This document shows, in pieces, positions 44,469 through 55,601 of a stretch of 64,000 nucleotides of DNA. The notes below the pieces were generated by a model. That model ran no database searches. It saw only the letters and a program-made list of their open reading frames with translations, and was not told the DNA's origin. Origin of the DNA: Kappaphycus alvarezii (Eukaryota; Rhodophyta; Florideophyceae; Gigartinales; Solieriaceae); NCBI GenBank assembly GCA_002205965.3, contig NADL03000096.1, forward strand, positions 248,001 through 312,000. Direction: 5' to 3'. Numbering within the stretch: the first letter of the stretch is position 1; each line of letters opens with the position of its first letter. The position numbers and the translations under genes were made by a program.

Positions 44469-45844
44469 TGAAGATGAGTTGCGAGATAAGGCTGGTGGTA
44501 GAGAGGATGAAGCTGCGGGCTTGGCTACCCAGAATTTACTCGGTACTCTAAAATTCTGACCTTAAGTACAACCTGCAACTACTCTCTAACTCACTGCGTC
44601 CATTAACAAAAACATAGAAACTGAACCATTTGGACAGATTGAAACATATTGGCCCAGTAATAACGTTCAATTGGGGCATTTTTAGAACTGCTTCCAAAGT
44701 TGTCAAATTCGTGTAAGACAGTTTGGCCCAATACACACATCAATACAGCACCTTATTTTGTAAACTCATCCGAATCGAATTCTTTTGTGCCAAGATAACG
44801 GACTCAACCTGTCATACGTATTATGGAATCACACAACTGATTTTGGATGCAGCCGGCAAACCGTAATCATAATCAGAAACCTCATACGTATTATGGAATC
44901 ACACAACTGATTTTGGATGCAGCCGGATAACCGTAATCATAATTAGAAACCTCATACGTATTATAGAATCACATAACTGATTTTGGATGCAGCCGGCAAA
45001 CCGTAATCATAATCAGAAACCTCATACGTATGGTAGAATCACATAACTGATTTCGGATGCAGCCGGACTAACCATAATCATAACTAGAAACCTCATACGT
45101 ATTATAGAATCACAAAACTGATTTTGGATGCAGCCGGCGGATACAGCAGGCATTCTACTGTACCTGGAGAGACCGGAGCGGTGTAGCCATGATAGTATTT
45201 TCATAACCAACTCCCACTGTACGAACTCAAGTGCAGTAAGAAGTACAGTACGAGGTACAGTAAGAAGCACAGTACGAGGTACAGTACGAAACTTGACACC
45301 AGTACAGTATGTGTACACCACTGCACCAAAGGTTTCTACTCTTTGCTGTACCACGTGTACATCACATACACAACTGCCACCACGTACACGTGTACATACC
45401 TTACCTCGACATACCTCTTATACAGTATACTCCTCACCCACTTACAGTGCCCTACCCTATGTAAAATGACCCCATAAACACCATTCTGCCCTCTAAAATA
45501 GCTCAAAGTCAACCCTTACACCTCTACAGCCATTACACGTGTACATCAGCCAATAGAATTGCAGCATTTGACCTATCAGCCAATAGGATTAAAGCAGGCA
45601 ATTCTTAGCCTAGGCATTATGGGCCAAGTTCCACTTGTCAACAATTATGCAAAATTTGCATTTATCGTCGACCCCTCGAAAATGGCTTTTCGTCCCCGGC
45701 AACTTTGTTTTTCGGGTAAATTTGGCATATATTATCCTTCAGAACCACATGTGTCCACGTGTACAGATATACAGCTTCCCAACCTCCGTGCGAGACGTCT
45801 AGTCAAGGCGATGGGCGTGTGATCGTCTCACAAAATCACCAACA
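44469..45844 (-). repeat. family C LTR2 (shared by internal 1 and internal 2)
   Basis: 1,376 bp, TGAAGATGAG...CACCAACA on the plus strand. It serves as 5' LTR of internal 1 and 3' LTR of internal 2. It differs from LTR1 mostly by single-base indels. 70-bp repeats lie at about 44815-45137. Confidence 0.88.
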
Positions 45845-45863
45845 CCCCCCTCGATCACATGCC

Positions 45864-48800
45864 CTAAGCATCGCGCAGATCGCCAAGTCCCAGAAACCTC
45901 ACACATTTATTGAACGAAAGTCGTCCAAGAGGCTTCGTTAGTATATCTGCTGGCATTTCGGAAGACGGTACACGGAAGAGGGAAACGATATTGCGATGGA
46001 TAGCATCTCTGACAAAGTGGTATGAGATATCGATATGCTTGTTACGCCGGTTGACCCCCTCGTTGCCTGCAAAGGATATAGTTCCTGTATTATCACAACC
46101 GATTGTAACAGTACCATCTTCTGATTTTCCCAATGCATCTGCCAGAAGGCATCTTAGCCAGGCGGCTTCTTTGCAGGCATCACAAAGCGCGATGTACTCT
46201 GCTTCGCAGGTAGACTTTGCAACAACCGTTTGCCTCCTCGACGACCAGCTGACGGCTCCACCACAAAGCTTGAATACATAGCCGCTGGTGGACTTTCTTG
46301 AGTTCAAGCAGCCACCCCAGTCCGCATCACTAAAGCCTTCGAGGTACTCCACTGAGAGATTTCCGTTTAGGACAACACCAGTTGAGAGTGTTCCTTTGAT
46401 GAACCTCAAAACCCTTTTCGCGGCCTGCCAGTGGTCCTCGCGAGGCTTCTCACAGTGTTGAGACAGTTTTCCAACGGCGTAGGCTAAATCTGGACGAGAA
46501 CCAACCATCAGGAACATCAGACAGCCGATGATCTGTCGATACGGGACATCGCAGTACGGGCTTGTCGAAGACTCGGGTGGAATCCCTGTTCCATTGGTGT
46601 AGTCACGGAATTACAACTGAACATTCCAAAACGTTTCAGTACGGATTCGGCATACGCCTTCTGCGATATACAGACTAGCTTGGACGACCTTTTCCTACTA
46701 ATTTCAAGCCCTATGCACTTTTTCGCCTCTCCCAGGTCTTTCATCTCAAATTTTATTTAATTCCGCTTTCATCCAGGCCACGGCGGTTATATCACTACCG
46801 GCGAGCAGCAAGTCATCCACATAAAGGGCAATGAGCATTATGCTGTCATTCGATATGTTTGTGTACAAGCACGCGTCACTTCTCGTCGTCTTAAACCCAA
46901 GCCCATTAATCAAGAAGTCGTCAATCTTTTTGTGCCATTGACGACTCGCTTGTTTAAGGCCATAAATAGCCTTGAGGAGTTTGCAAACATGGTTTGGTTT
47001 GGAAGGGTCGACGCATCCTTCCGGTTGTTCCATGTAAATATCCTCCTCTAATTCTCCATTTAGAAACGCGGTAACCACGTCCATTTGGTGGAGCTCTAAG
47101 TCAAAATGGGCAACAATAGCTAGTAGCAATCGAATTGTCGTGAATTTGATTACCGGGGCGAAAGTCTCTGAGTAATCAACTCCTTCAATCTGCTGGAAAC
47201 TAGGCGACCCTTTCCTTGCTGAATAAGGTGGCCCTGATCATCTGGAATATCTTTAACGGTGAAAACCCAGCGCGATGAGAGGATGTTAGAGGCTTGTGAG
47301 CGCGGAACCAGCGTCCAAGTCTGGTTTTTGCGTTGGGATTTTAACTCTTTGTCAACTGCTTTCTGCCAGAAATCTGGTTGCGTCCCACTCATCGCTTCCT
47401 TGAACGAGTCTGGTACCGGAACATCCTCATTAGACGTGCTGAGTAAATTAGTTCCTAAGAGGCCCTTCCACCATTGTCTTGGTGGGCGACGTGATCGACC
47501 TGATCTGCGAAGTGGTACATTGCTAGGTCCATCTCCGTCTGCACCACTTGTATGCTCTGGTTCCAAGCTCGCATCCGGGGGCTCTGGGTTCATATTTGGA
47601 TTTAGAACGGGCTCATTTTGACCTCCCAATGACTCAGAGTTGCCATTTTCACCGATATTTGCCATTAAAGTATCGGGGTCAGTTTCGTCAGCAACTCACA
47701 TCCTCTGGCTCAAAATTTTCGTCATTTTGATGCGATATATTGTCGTCAACCGAACAAGGCCCTCGCCTGGACTCATCAAACTGCACATTTCGTGAAATAA
47801 CTACGCGATTCAGTTCGTCATCCCATACCTTATAGGCCTTCGTTCCGGCTGGGTATCCAAGAAACATTCCTTTCACTGCACGTTCATCAAGTTTCTGCAC
47901 CTCATGGGCATGCAGTTTGTACCAGCATTGGCAGCCAAATACCCTCAAGTGAGACACATCTGGTTTATCCTTCATCCACAAGTGATGGCGTAATGGAACT
48001 TCCCAAGGCTCTGGTTGTTACACGATTCCGCACATACACGGCATTGTCTAGGGCTTCAGCCCAAAATGACTTTGGAACCTGCATGTGGGACAGCATAGAC
48101 CGAACCAGATCTATCAATGTACGGTTGAACCGTTCTGCGACGCCATTTTGTTCAGGCGTGTAAGCGGCGGTCGTTTGATGAACCGTTCCTTGTGAGGATA
48201 AGAAGGATTGGAACTGCGAGGAAAGATACTCCCCTCCACGATCTGAACGAAACACTTTCACTCGCTGACCGGTATGCGTAAGGGCATAATTGGCAAACTT
48301 CTTATAGAACTCGAAAGTTTCATCTTTACTTTTCATCGGATAGACAACGCTCCAGTTGGAGTAATCATCGATGAACGTGACAAAGTATCTCGCACCACCT
48401 AATGACTGTGTTTGGAGTGGGCCACAGACGTCCGAATGGACTAAGTCTAGCAGCTGCTTTGCCCTACCTCCTGAGCGATGTTTGGGAATTACAGCACGAG
48501 TTGCTTTTCCTACCACACAAGCATCGCATTTCACGGAATCACAGTCAGAAGATGAGCCAGTATCTTTTATCATTTGAAGAAGAAAGATGAAGTCCACTTA
48601 CCACGTTCTTGCGAGACATAGACAAGATTCCTTGAGTATGAACGTGAGCAAGTCTTTCGTGCCACGTCTTCAAGAGGCTTTGTGAGCCGAATGAGTCATA
48701 TCACACGTATCAAGCACGTAGAGTTCTCCTTTACTTGTCGCGGTTGCCACAGTACAGTCATTTTTCTTTACAGTACACTTGTCACGAACAAACTGAACAT

Positions 48801-49949
48801 CAAGTCCATTGTCGACCATCTGGCGTACTGAAATTAGAGAAAAGGCAAAACTGGGAACGTGTAGCACATTGCTGAGCTTACAAGATTTTTCAATGCCGTT
48901 CACTGATAGCATCAAATGAATGCTCCCGACTCCAGCCACAATCGCACAAGCCTTGGTTCCCATCTCAACGCGGCTGTTCGAGACCTCACGGTAGTCTGTA
49001 AAGAGGCTTTTGTCAAACGTCATGTGCGCGGAGCACCCGGAATCTATAAGCCATGTGTTAGAGGTTATTTTAACGTTAGACTTATCCGCTTTGTTCACCA
49101 GACAAATATACTCCACCTCATTCACTTCCGAGCCATCCTTTTCTTGAGCGATCATTGCCGTTGGCTTCTGTAATTGCCTCCGCTGAAATCGTTCGGGTGG
49201 AGAAGGTCGCTTTCCATTAACATCCTTTCCCCAGCAACGGGAGGCGGTGTGTCCGGTGTGACCACAATTAGTGCACGTCAAGGAAGACTGGCGCCTTCCT
49301 TCAAAAACATTGCCAATAAGGGCGGCACTTGAAGTCATCTGTCGCCTGGACGACTTCATTGAAGCTCGTTGTTCCTCTTGAAGTAGACGACTTTTGACAT
49401 ACTCCACTCCAAAGGAGTTGTCTTCAGATCCAAGAGCGTCCAGAGCAACAATGAGGCTGTGAAAACGCGGTGGAAGGCCGTTAAGCACTGCCATAGCCAT
49501 CTCTTTGTCATCGATAACGACCCCCATGGACTTCAAACGAGCCGCCAGGTGTCTCACACGTCCGATATACGGAAGCACCTTCTCATTTTCTAGCATACTG
49601 ACAGTGTAAAACTCTCTACGAGCAGCCAACTTGTTCAGCAGCGTATGTCGCTCAAACACCTCTAGAATAGCATCCCACATACCCTTGGCAGTAACAGCAT
49701 CTCTTACATGGTCCAAATGGTCATCAGAAAGAGACAGCCCTATGATTGCTCTGGCTTTTCGATCTCCCTGCTTCCATGTCCTGTACGTTGAAGAATTTTC
49801 ATCAGCAGGGACGGTATCATCTGTTATGTACTGTTCTAATCTCGCAGTGCCAAAAGTAGCTGTATTTTCTGCTTCCACACATAAAAATTCGTATCCGTCA
49901 GCTTCTCTATCTTCATTGACCCTCCTCCTTGATCTTCTCCGCTACTCAT
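45864..49949 (-). pseudogene. gag-pol: family C internal 2 Gag-Pol
   Basis: This has the same protein order as internal 1. The gag ATG is at 49949. Gag-protease is at 49878-48670, integrase at 48597-47688, RT at 47665-46517 with YVDDLLLAGS intact, and RNase H at 46517-45864 ending RDA. Several one- or two-base indels absent from internal 1 break it (for example near 47200, 47695, 47985, 48570 and 49840). Conversely, the RT active-site stretch broken in internal 1 is in frame here. Confidence 0.88.
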
Positions 49950-50112
49950 TGCAAATAGATTAGAGGTGCTTGTGTTCTGTTCGAAGATCCCAAACCGGGG
50001 ACCGATAGTCCCTTGCAATGGCAAGCCCACCTCTATAAGAACACAGCACACGAAACTCTAAGCTAAATGCAAAGGCCGAGCACTCGCTTTTAACCAAAGT
50101 ATAGGATCCCTT

Positions 50113-50669
50113 TTACTGCTGAGACAAAAATACTTTCAAGTGATCTTTCCCGTTCTCGTGGCGTTTCAGAACTTCGTGGGAGTCGAACACTCTATCACAA
50201 ACAGTACACCTAGGGGTCTCCTTTTTGTTGGCTACTCTAGTATTATGACCCTTAGAATGTACGTGATCGTAGAATGTCTTAGCACTATTGCAGCTAATCT
50301 GGCAGGTCTTGCAGTACCTCTTGTGCCTCGGCGGAACTCGCTTCTTCGCCTTCAGCTCCCTCTTCGCGACTCGATCGGCAAGCGCTTTGGCTTTCTTGGC
50401 CGAGAGTCGTTGAATTTTTCTAATCGGCTTCTGTGGAGGTACTGACCTGCGGGGGATCCTATATCCTTCCTGGCGGCAGGAAGGGCGAGCGTCGGCGGCG
50501 GTGGTGTTGTCGGTTCAATAACCTCGATCCTCTCCACACTTGACCTCCTCCCTGACGGTAAACCTCTGACCGATGGAGCCCTGGGCACTCGCGGCACCAG
50601 GGCTAATTCCGAGTCTAGCACAACCCCGCAGAAGCAGGCACAGATAGTGGAAGTGATCGTCAGTAACAA
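50113..50669 (-). pseudogene. family C ORF1, internal 2 copy
   Basis: The N-terminal frame (50669-50352) is shifted near 50475, where two bases are added relative to internal 1. From about 50370 the finger half is continuous, and the join of basic linker to fingers, broken in internal 1, is in frame here. It stops at 50113. That the two copies break at different points supports an originally continuous ORF. Confidence 0.7.
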
Positions 50670-50861
50670 GCTTTATGGAATTACAAGTCTTTAGACCAAC
50701 CAAAAGGTGCAAAGAGAATCACTTCGATGTGCAAAGAAATGGAATTATTCAAATAACTTACCAGGAACGTGAGACATATTCAACAGGCTGAGACAAACAA
50801 AGCGAAACAGGACAACGACACAGGGCGACTTACGGGAATCAAAGAGAGAGATAGCGTTGAA

Positions 50862-50875
50862 CTGGGCCCATAACC
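50862..50875 (-). promoter_or_regulatory. primer-binding site, family C internal 2
   Basis: The complement of GGTTATGGGCCCAG directly abuts LTR3. Confidence 0.85.
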
Positions 50876-52248
50876 TGAAGATGAGTTGCGATGGGAAGGC
50901 TGGTGGGAGAGAGGATGAAGCTGCGGGCTTGGCTACCCAGAATTTACTCGGTACTCTAAAATTCTGACCTTAAGTACAACCTGCAACTACTCTCTAACTC
51001 ACTGCGTCCATTAACAAAAACATAGAAACTGAACCATTTGGACATATTGCAACATATTGGCCCAGTAATAACATTCAATTGGGGCATTTTAGAACTGCTT
51101 CCAAAGTTGTCAAATTCGTGTAAGACAGTTTGGCCCAATGCACACATCAATACAGCACCTTATTTTGTAAACTCATCCGAATCGAATTTTTGTGCCAAAA
51201 TAACGGACTCAACCGTCATACGTATTATGGAATCACACAACTGATTTTGGATGCAGCCGGCAAACCGTAATCATAATCAGAAACCTCATACGTATTATGG
51301 AATCACACAACTGATTTTGGATGCAGCGGATAACTCGTAATCATAATAGAAACCTCATACGTATTATAGAATCACATAACTGATTTTGGATGCAGCCGGC
51401 AAACCGTAATCATAATCAGAAACCTCATACGTATGTAGAATCACATAACTGATTTGGATGCAGCCGGACTAACCATAATCATAACTAGAAACCTCATACG
51501 TATTATAGAATCACAAAACTGATTTTGGATGCAGCCGGCGGATACAGCAGGCATTCTACTGTACCTGGAGAGACCGGAGCGGTGTAGCCATGATAGTATT
51601 TTCATAACCAACTCCCACTGTACGAACTCAAGTGCAGTAAGAAGTACAGTACGAGGTACAGTAAGAAGTACAGTACGAGGTACAGTACGAAACTTGACAC
51701 CAGTACAGTATGTGTACACCACTGCACCAAAGGTTTCTACTCTTTGCTGTACCACGTGTACATCACATACACAACTGCCACCACGTACACGTGTACATAC
51801 CTTACCTCGACATACCTCTTATACAGTATACTCCTCACCCACTTACAGTGCCCTACCCTATGTAAAATGACCCCATAAACACCATTCTGCCCTCTAAAAT
51901 AGCTCAAAGTCAACCCTTACACCTCTACAGCCATTACACGTGTACATCACCAGCCAATAGAATTGCAGCATTTGACCTATCAGCCAATAGGATTAAAGCA
52001 GGCAATTCTTAGCCTAGGCATTATGGGCCAAGTTCCACTTGTCAACAATTATGCAAAATTTGCATTTATCGTCGACCCCTCGAAAATGGCTTTTCGTCCC
52101 CGGCAACTTTGTTTTTCGGGTAAATTTGGCATATATTATCCTTCAGAACCACATGTGTCCACGTGTACAGATATACAGCTTCCCAACCTCCGTGCGAGAC
52201 GTCTAGTCAAGGCGATGGGCGTGTGATCGTCTCACAAAATCACCAACA
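50876..52248 (-). repeat. family C LTR3
   Basis: 1,373 bp, TGAAGATGAG...CACCAACA. It is the 5' LTR of internal 2 and the 3' LTR of truncated internal 3. It has about five 70-bp units (51218-51538) and several dropped single bases relative to LTR1. Confidence 0.87.
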
Positions 52249-52259
52249 CCCCCTCGATC

Positions 52260-54474
52260 ACATGCCCTAGCATCGCGCAGATCGCCAAGTCCCAGAAACC
52301 TCACACATTTATTGAACGAAAGTCGTCCAAGAGGCTTCGTTAGTATATCTGCTGGCATTTCGGAAGACGGTACACGGAAGAGGGAAACGATATTGCGATG
52401 GATAGCATCTCTGACAAAGTGGTATGAGATATCGATATGCTTGTTACGCCGGTTGACCCCTCGTTGCCTGCAAAGGATATAGTTCCTGTATTATCACAAC
52501 CGATTGTAACAGTACCATCTTCTGATTTTCCCAATGCATCTGCCAGAAGGCATCTTAGCCAGGCGGCTTCTTTGCAGGCATCACAAAGCGCGATGTACTC
52601 TGCTTCGCAGGTAGACTTTGCAACAACCGTTTGCCTCCTCGACGACCAGCTGACGGCTCCACCACAAAGCTTGAATACATAGCCGCTGGTGGACTTTCTT
52701 GAGTTCAAGCAGCCACCCCAGTCCGCATCACTAAAGCCTTCGAGGTACTCCACTGAGAGATTTCCGTTTAGGACTACACCAGTTGAGAGTGTTCCTTTGA
52801 TGAACCTCAAAACCCTTTTCGCGGCCTGCCAGTGGTCCTCGCGAGGCTTCTCACAGTGTTGAGACAGTTTTCCAACGGCGTAGGCTAAATCTGGACGAGA
52901 ACCAACCATCAGGAACATCAACAGCCGATGATCTGTCGATACGGGACATCGCAGTACGGCTTGTCGAAGACTCGGGTGGAATCCCTGTTCCATTGGCGTA
53001 GTCACGGAATTACAGCTGAACATTCCAAAACGTTTCAGTACGGATTCGGCATACGCCTTCTGCGATATACAGACTAGCTTGGACGACCTTTTCCTACTAA
53101 TTTCAAGCCCTATGCACTTTTTCGCCTCTCCAGGTCTTTCATCTCAAACTTTTTGTTTAATTCCGCTTTCATCCAGGCCACGGCGGTTATCACTACCGGC
53201 GAGCAGCAAGTCATCCACATAAAGGGCAATGAGCATTATGCTGTCATTCGATATGTTTGTGTACAAGCACGCGTCACTTCTCGTCGTCTTAAACCCAAGC
53301 CCATTAATCAAGAAGTCGTCAATCTTTTTTGTGCCATTGACGACTCGCTTGTTTAAGGCCATAAATAGCCTTGAGGAGTTTGCAAACATGGTTTGGTTTG
53401 GAAGGGTCGACGCATCCTTCCGGTTGTTCCATGTAAATATCCTCCTCTAATTCTCCATTTAGAAACGCGGTAACCACGTCCATTTGGTGGAGCTCTAAGT
53501 CAAAATGGCAAAATAGCTATAGCAATCGAATTGTCGTGAATTTGATTACCGGGCGAAAGTCTCTGAGTAATCAACTCCTTCAATCTGCTGGAAACCTCTT
53601 GCGACTAGGCGACCCTTTCCTTGCTGAATAAGGTGGCCCTGATCATCTGGAATATCTTTAACGGTGAAAACCCAGCGCGAGGAGAGGATGTTAGAGGCTT
53701 GTGAGCGCGGAACCAGCGTCCAAGTCTGGTTTTTGCGTTGGGATTTTAACTCTTTGTCAACTGCTTTCTGCCAGAAATCTGGCTGCGTCCCACTCATCGC
53801 TTCCTTGAACGAGTCTGGTACCGGAACATCCTCATTAGACGTGCTGAGTAAATTATTCCTAAGAGGCCTTCCACCATTGTCTTGGTGGCGACGTGATCGA
53901 CCTGATCTGCGAAGTGGTACATTGCTAGTCCATCTCCGTCTGCACCACTTGTATGCTCTGGTTCCAAGCTCGCATCCGGGGGCTCTGGGTTCATATTTGG
54001 ATTTAGAACGGGCTCATTTTGACCTCCCACTGACTCAGAGTTGCCATTTTCACCGATATTTGCCATTAAAGTATCGGGGTCAGTTTCGTCAGCAACACTC
54101 ACATCCTCTGGCTCAAAATTTTCGTCATTTTGATGAGATGTATTGTCGTCAACCGAACAAGGCCCTCGCCTGGATTCATCAAACTGCACATTTCGTGAAA
54201 TAACTACGCGATTCAGTTCGTCATCCCATACCTTATAGGCCTTCGTTCCGGCTGGGTATCCAAGAAACATTCCTTTCACTGCACGTTCATCAAGTTTCTG
54301 CACCTCATGTGCATGCAGTTGTACCAGCATTGGCAGCCAAATCCTCAAGTGAGTGACACATCTGGTTTATCCTTCATCCACAAGTGATGCGGCGTAATGG
54401 AACTTCCCAAGGCTCTGGTTGTTACACGATTCCGCACATACACGGCATTGTCTAGGGCTTCAGCCCAAAATGAC
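52260..54474 (-). pseudogene. pol: family C internal 3: RNase H, RT and partial integrase, truncated
   Basis: RNase H is at about 53023-52340, RT at 53797-53144 (YVDDLLLAGS readable) and integrase C-terminus at 54474-53794. The sequence stops at 54474 within the integrase and passes directly into a family F LTR. Many single-base drops relative to internal 1 (for example near 53515, 53860, 53890 and 54330) fragment the frame. Confidence 0.85.
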
Positions 54475-55579
54475 GTACCTCTTCTTTACTTGGGTAAGCT
54501 ATTAGACTACAACTATATACTGTTTGCCGGTACTCACTTCGGCTTTGTGAAAGCAAAATGAAAGTAGCAAAATCTACATTTGCAGTACTATCTTTGTTGA
54601 TCCTATAGCCTACCCAAGCCGCGATGCCTCAGAATCCCTGATTTGCATGCGCGGGAAATTCATAATTACCGATATTCAAAACGTAAGTAACATTGCGTGC
54701 ATGCTAACCATGCGTGTTCTGTTACGTAAACGTACACTAAAACAGTCAACCCGTGAATTATGCCTTACGTGACCCGCCAACGCAACTGTAATCTCTCGGC
54801 CTGTAACAGAACCCAAAGGCGGGAACTTAAGGCGGGAACTTAAATATCATAAAAGTAGAAAACAATTTTTGGCGGGCTTGTCTCACGTTGTTATGTAACA
54901 GTACGTAAATCTCATGCAGGCCGTTCAACGTGAATTAAGCCTTACGTGCTATACGTGCAATACTGTAAAAGCAACGTGGCTGCATCAACATACTTTGGCT
55001 GCATACTTGTGCAAGAGTGATTTGTAGGCAGCCAGTATAATGAGTATAGTGTAAACTGTATGCAGCCAGTCCAGGCAACTATAGGATAAATATAGAAACC
55101 ACTGTTTACTTTGTACACGTACGACACCTATAATACTGTACACGTACGACAGAGAGGAGACAGTACACGTATGCCACATAGGAGACAGTACACGTATGAC
55201 ACACTGGGTACAGTACTTTGAGCCTAGAATAGAGACAAACCATCAACCAACCATAACATGCCAAGTGTCAGAATGCTCCACAATGATCAGCTCAGATATC
55301 GCCACTTGGAGCGATGTGAGTGGTATGGAAGCGTATCTAACAGCCAATCAGAGGGCAGAATACCAAGTGGTTTGAAAAATGGCAAAATGCGCCGTGATTT
55401 TGAGTTGCCCGAAAATGAGCTTTCGTCCCAGGCAACTTTCGATTTGGCCCATTTTACACGTGTCATAGGTGTACACACAGAAGAAGGGTGCAACTCGCTT
55501 TTTCATGCTACAAGTGTACACGTGTCCAGGTGGCAACTAAAAACCATGGGATCGCATGCATTCTATCCCTTTTCCAACA
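54475..55579 (-). repeat. family F LTR, truncated, 3' LTR of F2
   Basis: It matches 59675-60778 but lacks the 130 bp next to the PBS side (equivalent of 59545-59674). The purine-tract complement CTCCCCCTCGATCAC follows. The junction with family C internal 3 is abrupt. Confidence 0.85.
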
Positions 55580-55601
55580 CTCCCCCTCGATCACATTGTT
55601 T

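Larger units (their letters stand above)
38041..54474 (-). mobile_element. tandem array of family C copia elements sharing LTRs
   Basis: The order on the plus strand is LTR1 38041-39423, internal 1 39424-44468, LTR2 44469-45844, internal 2 45845-50875, LTR3 50876-52248 and truncated internal 3 52249-54474. Internal parts all read on the minus strand, and adjoining units share one LTR. PBS sequences abut LTR2 and LTR3. The array begins precisely at the LTR terminus inside F1 and ends abruptly within an integrase at 54474. Unequal LTR recombination is the usual way such arrays form. Confidence 0.85.
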
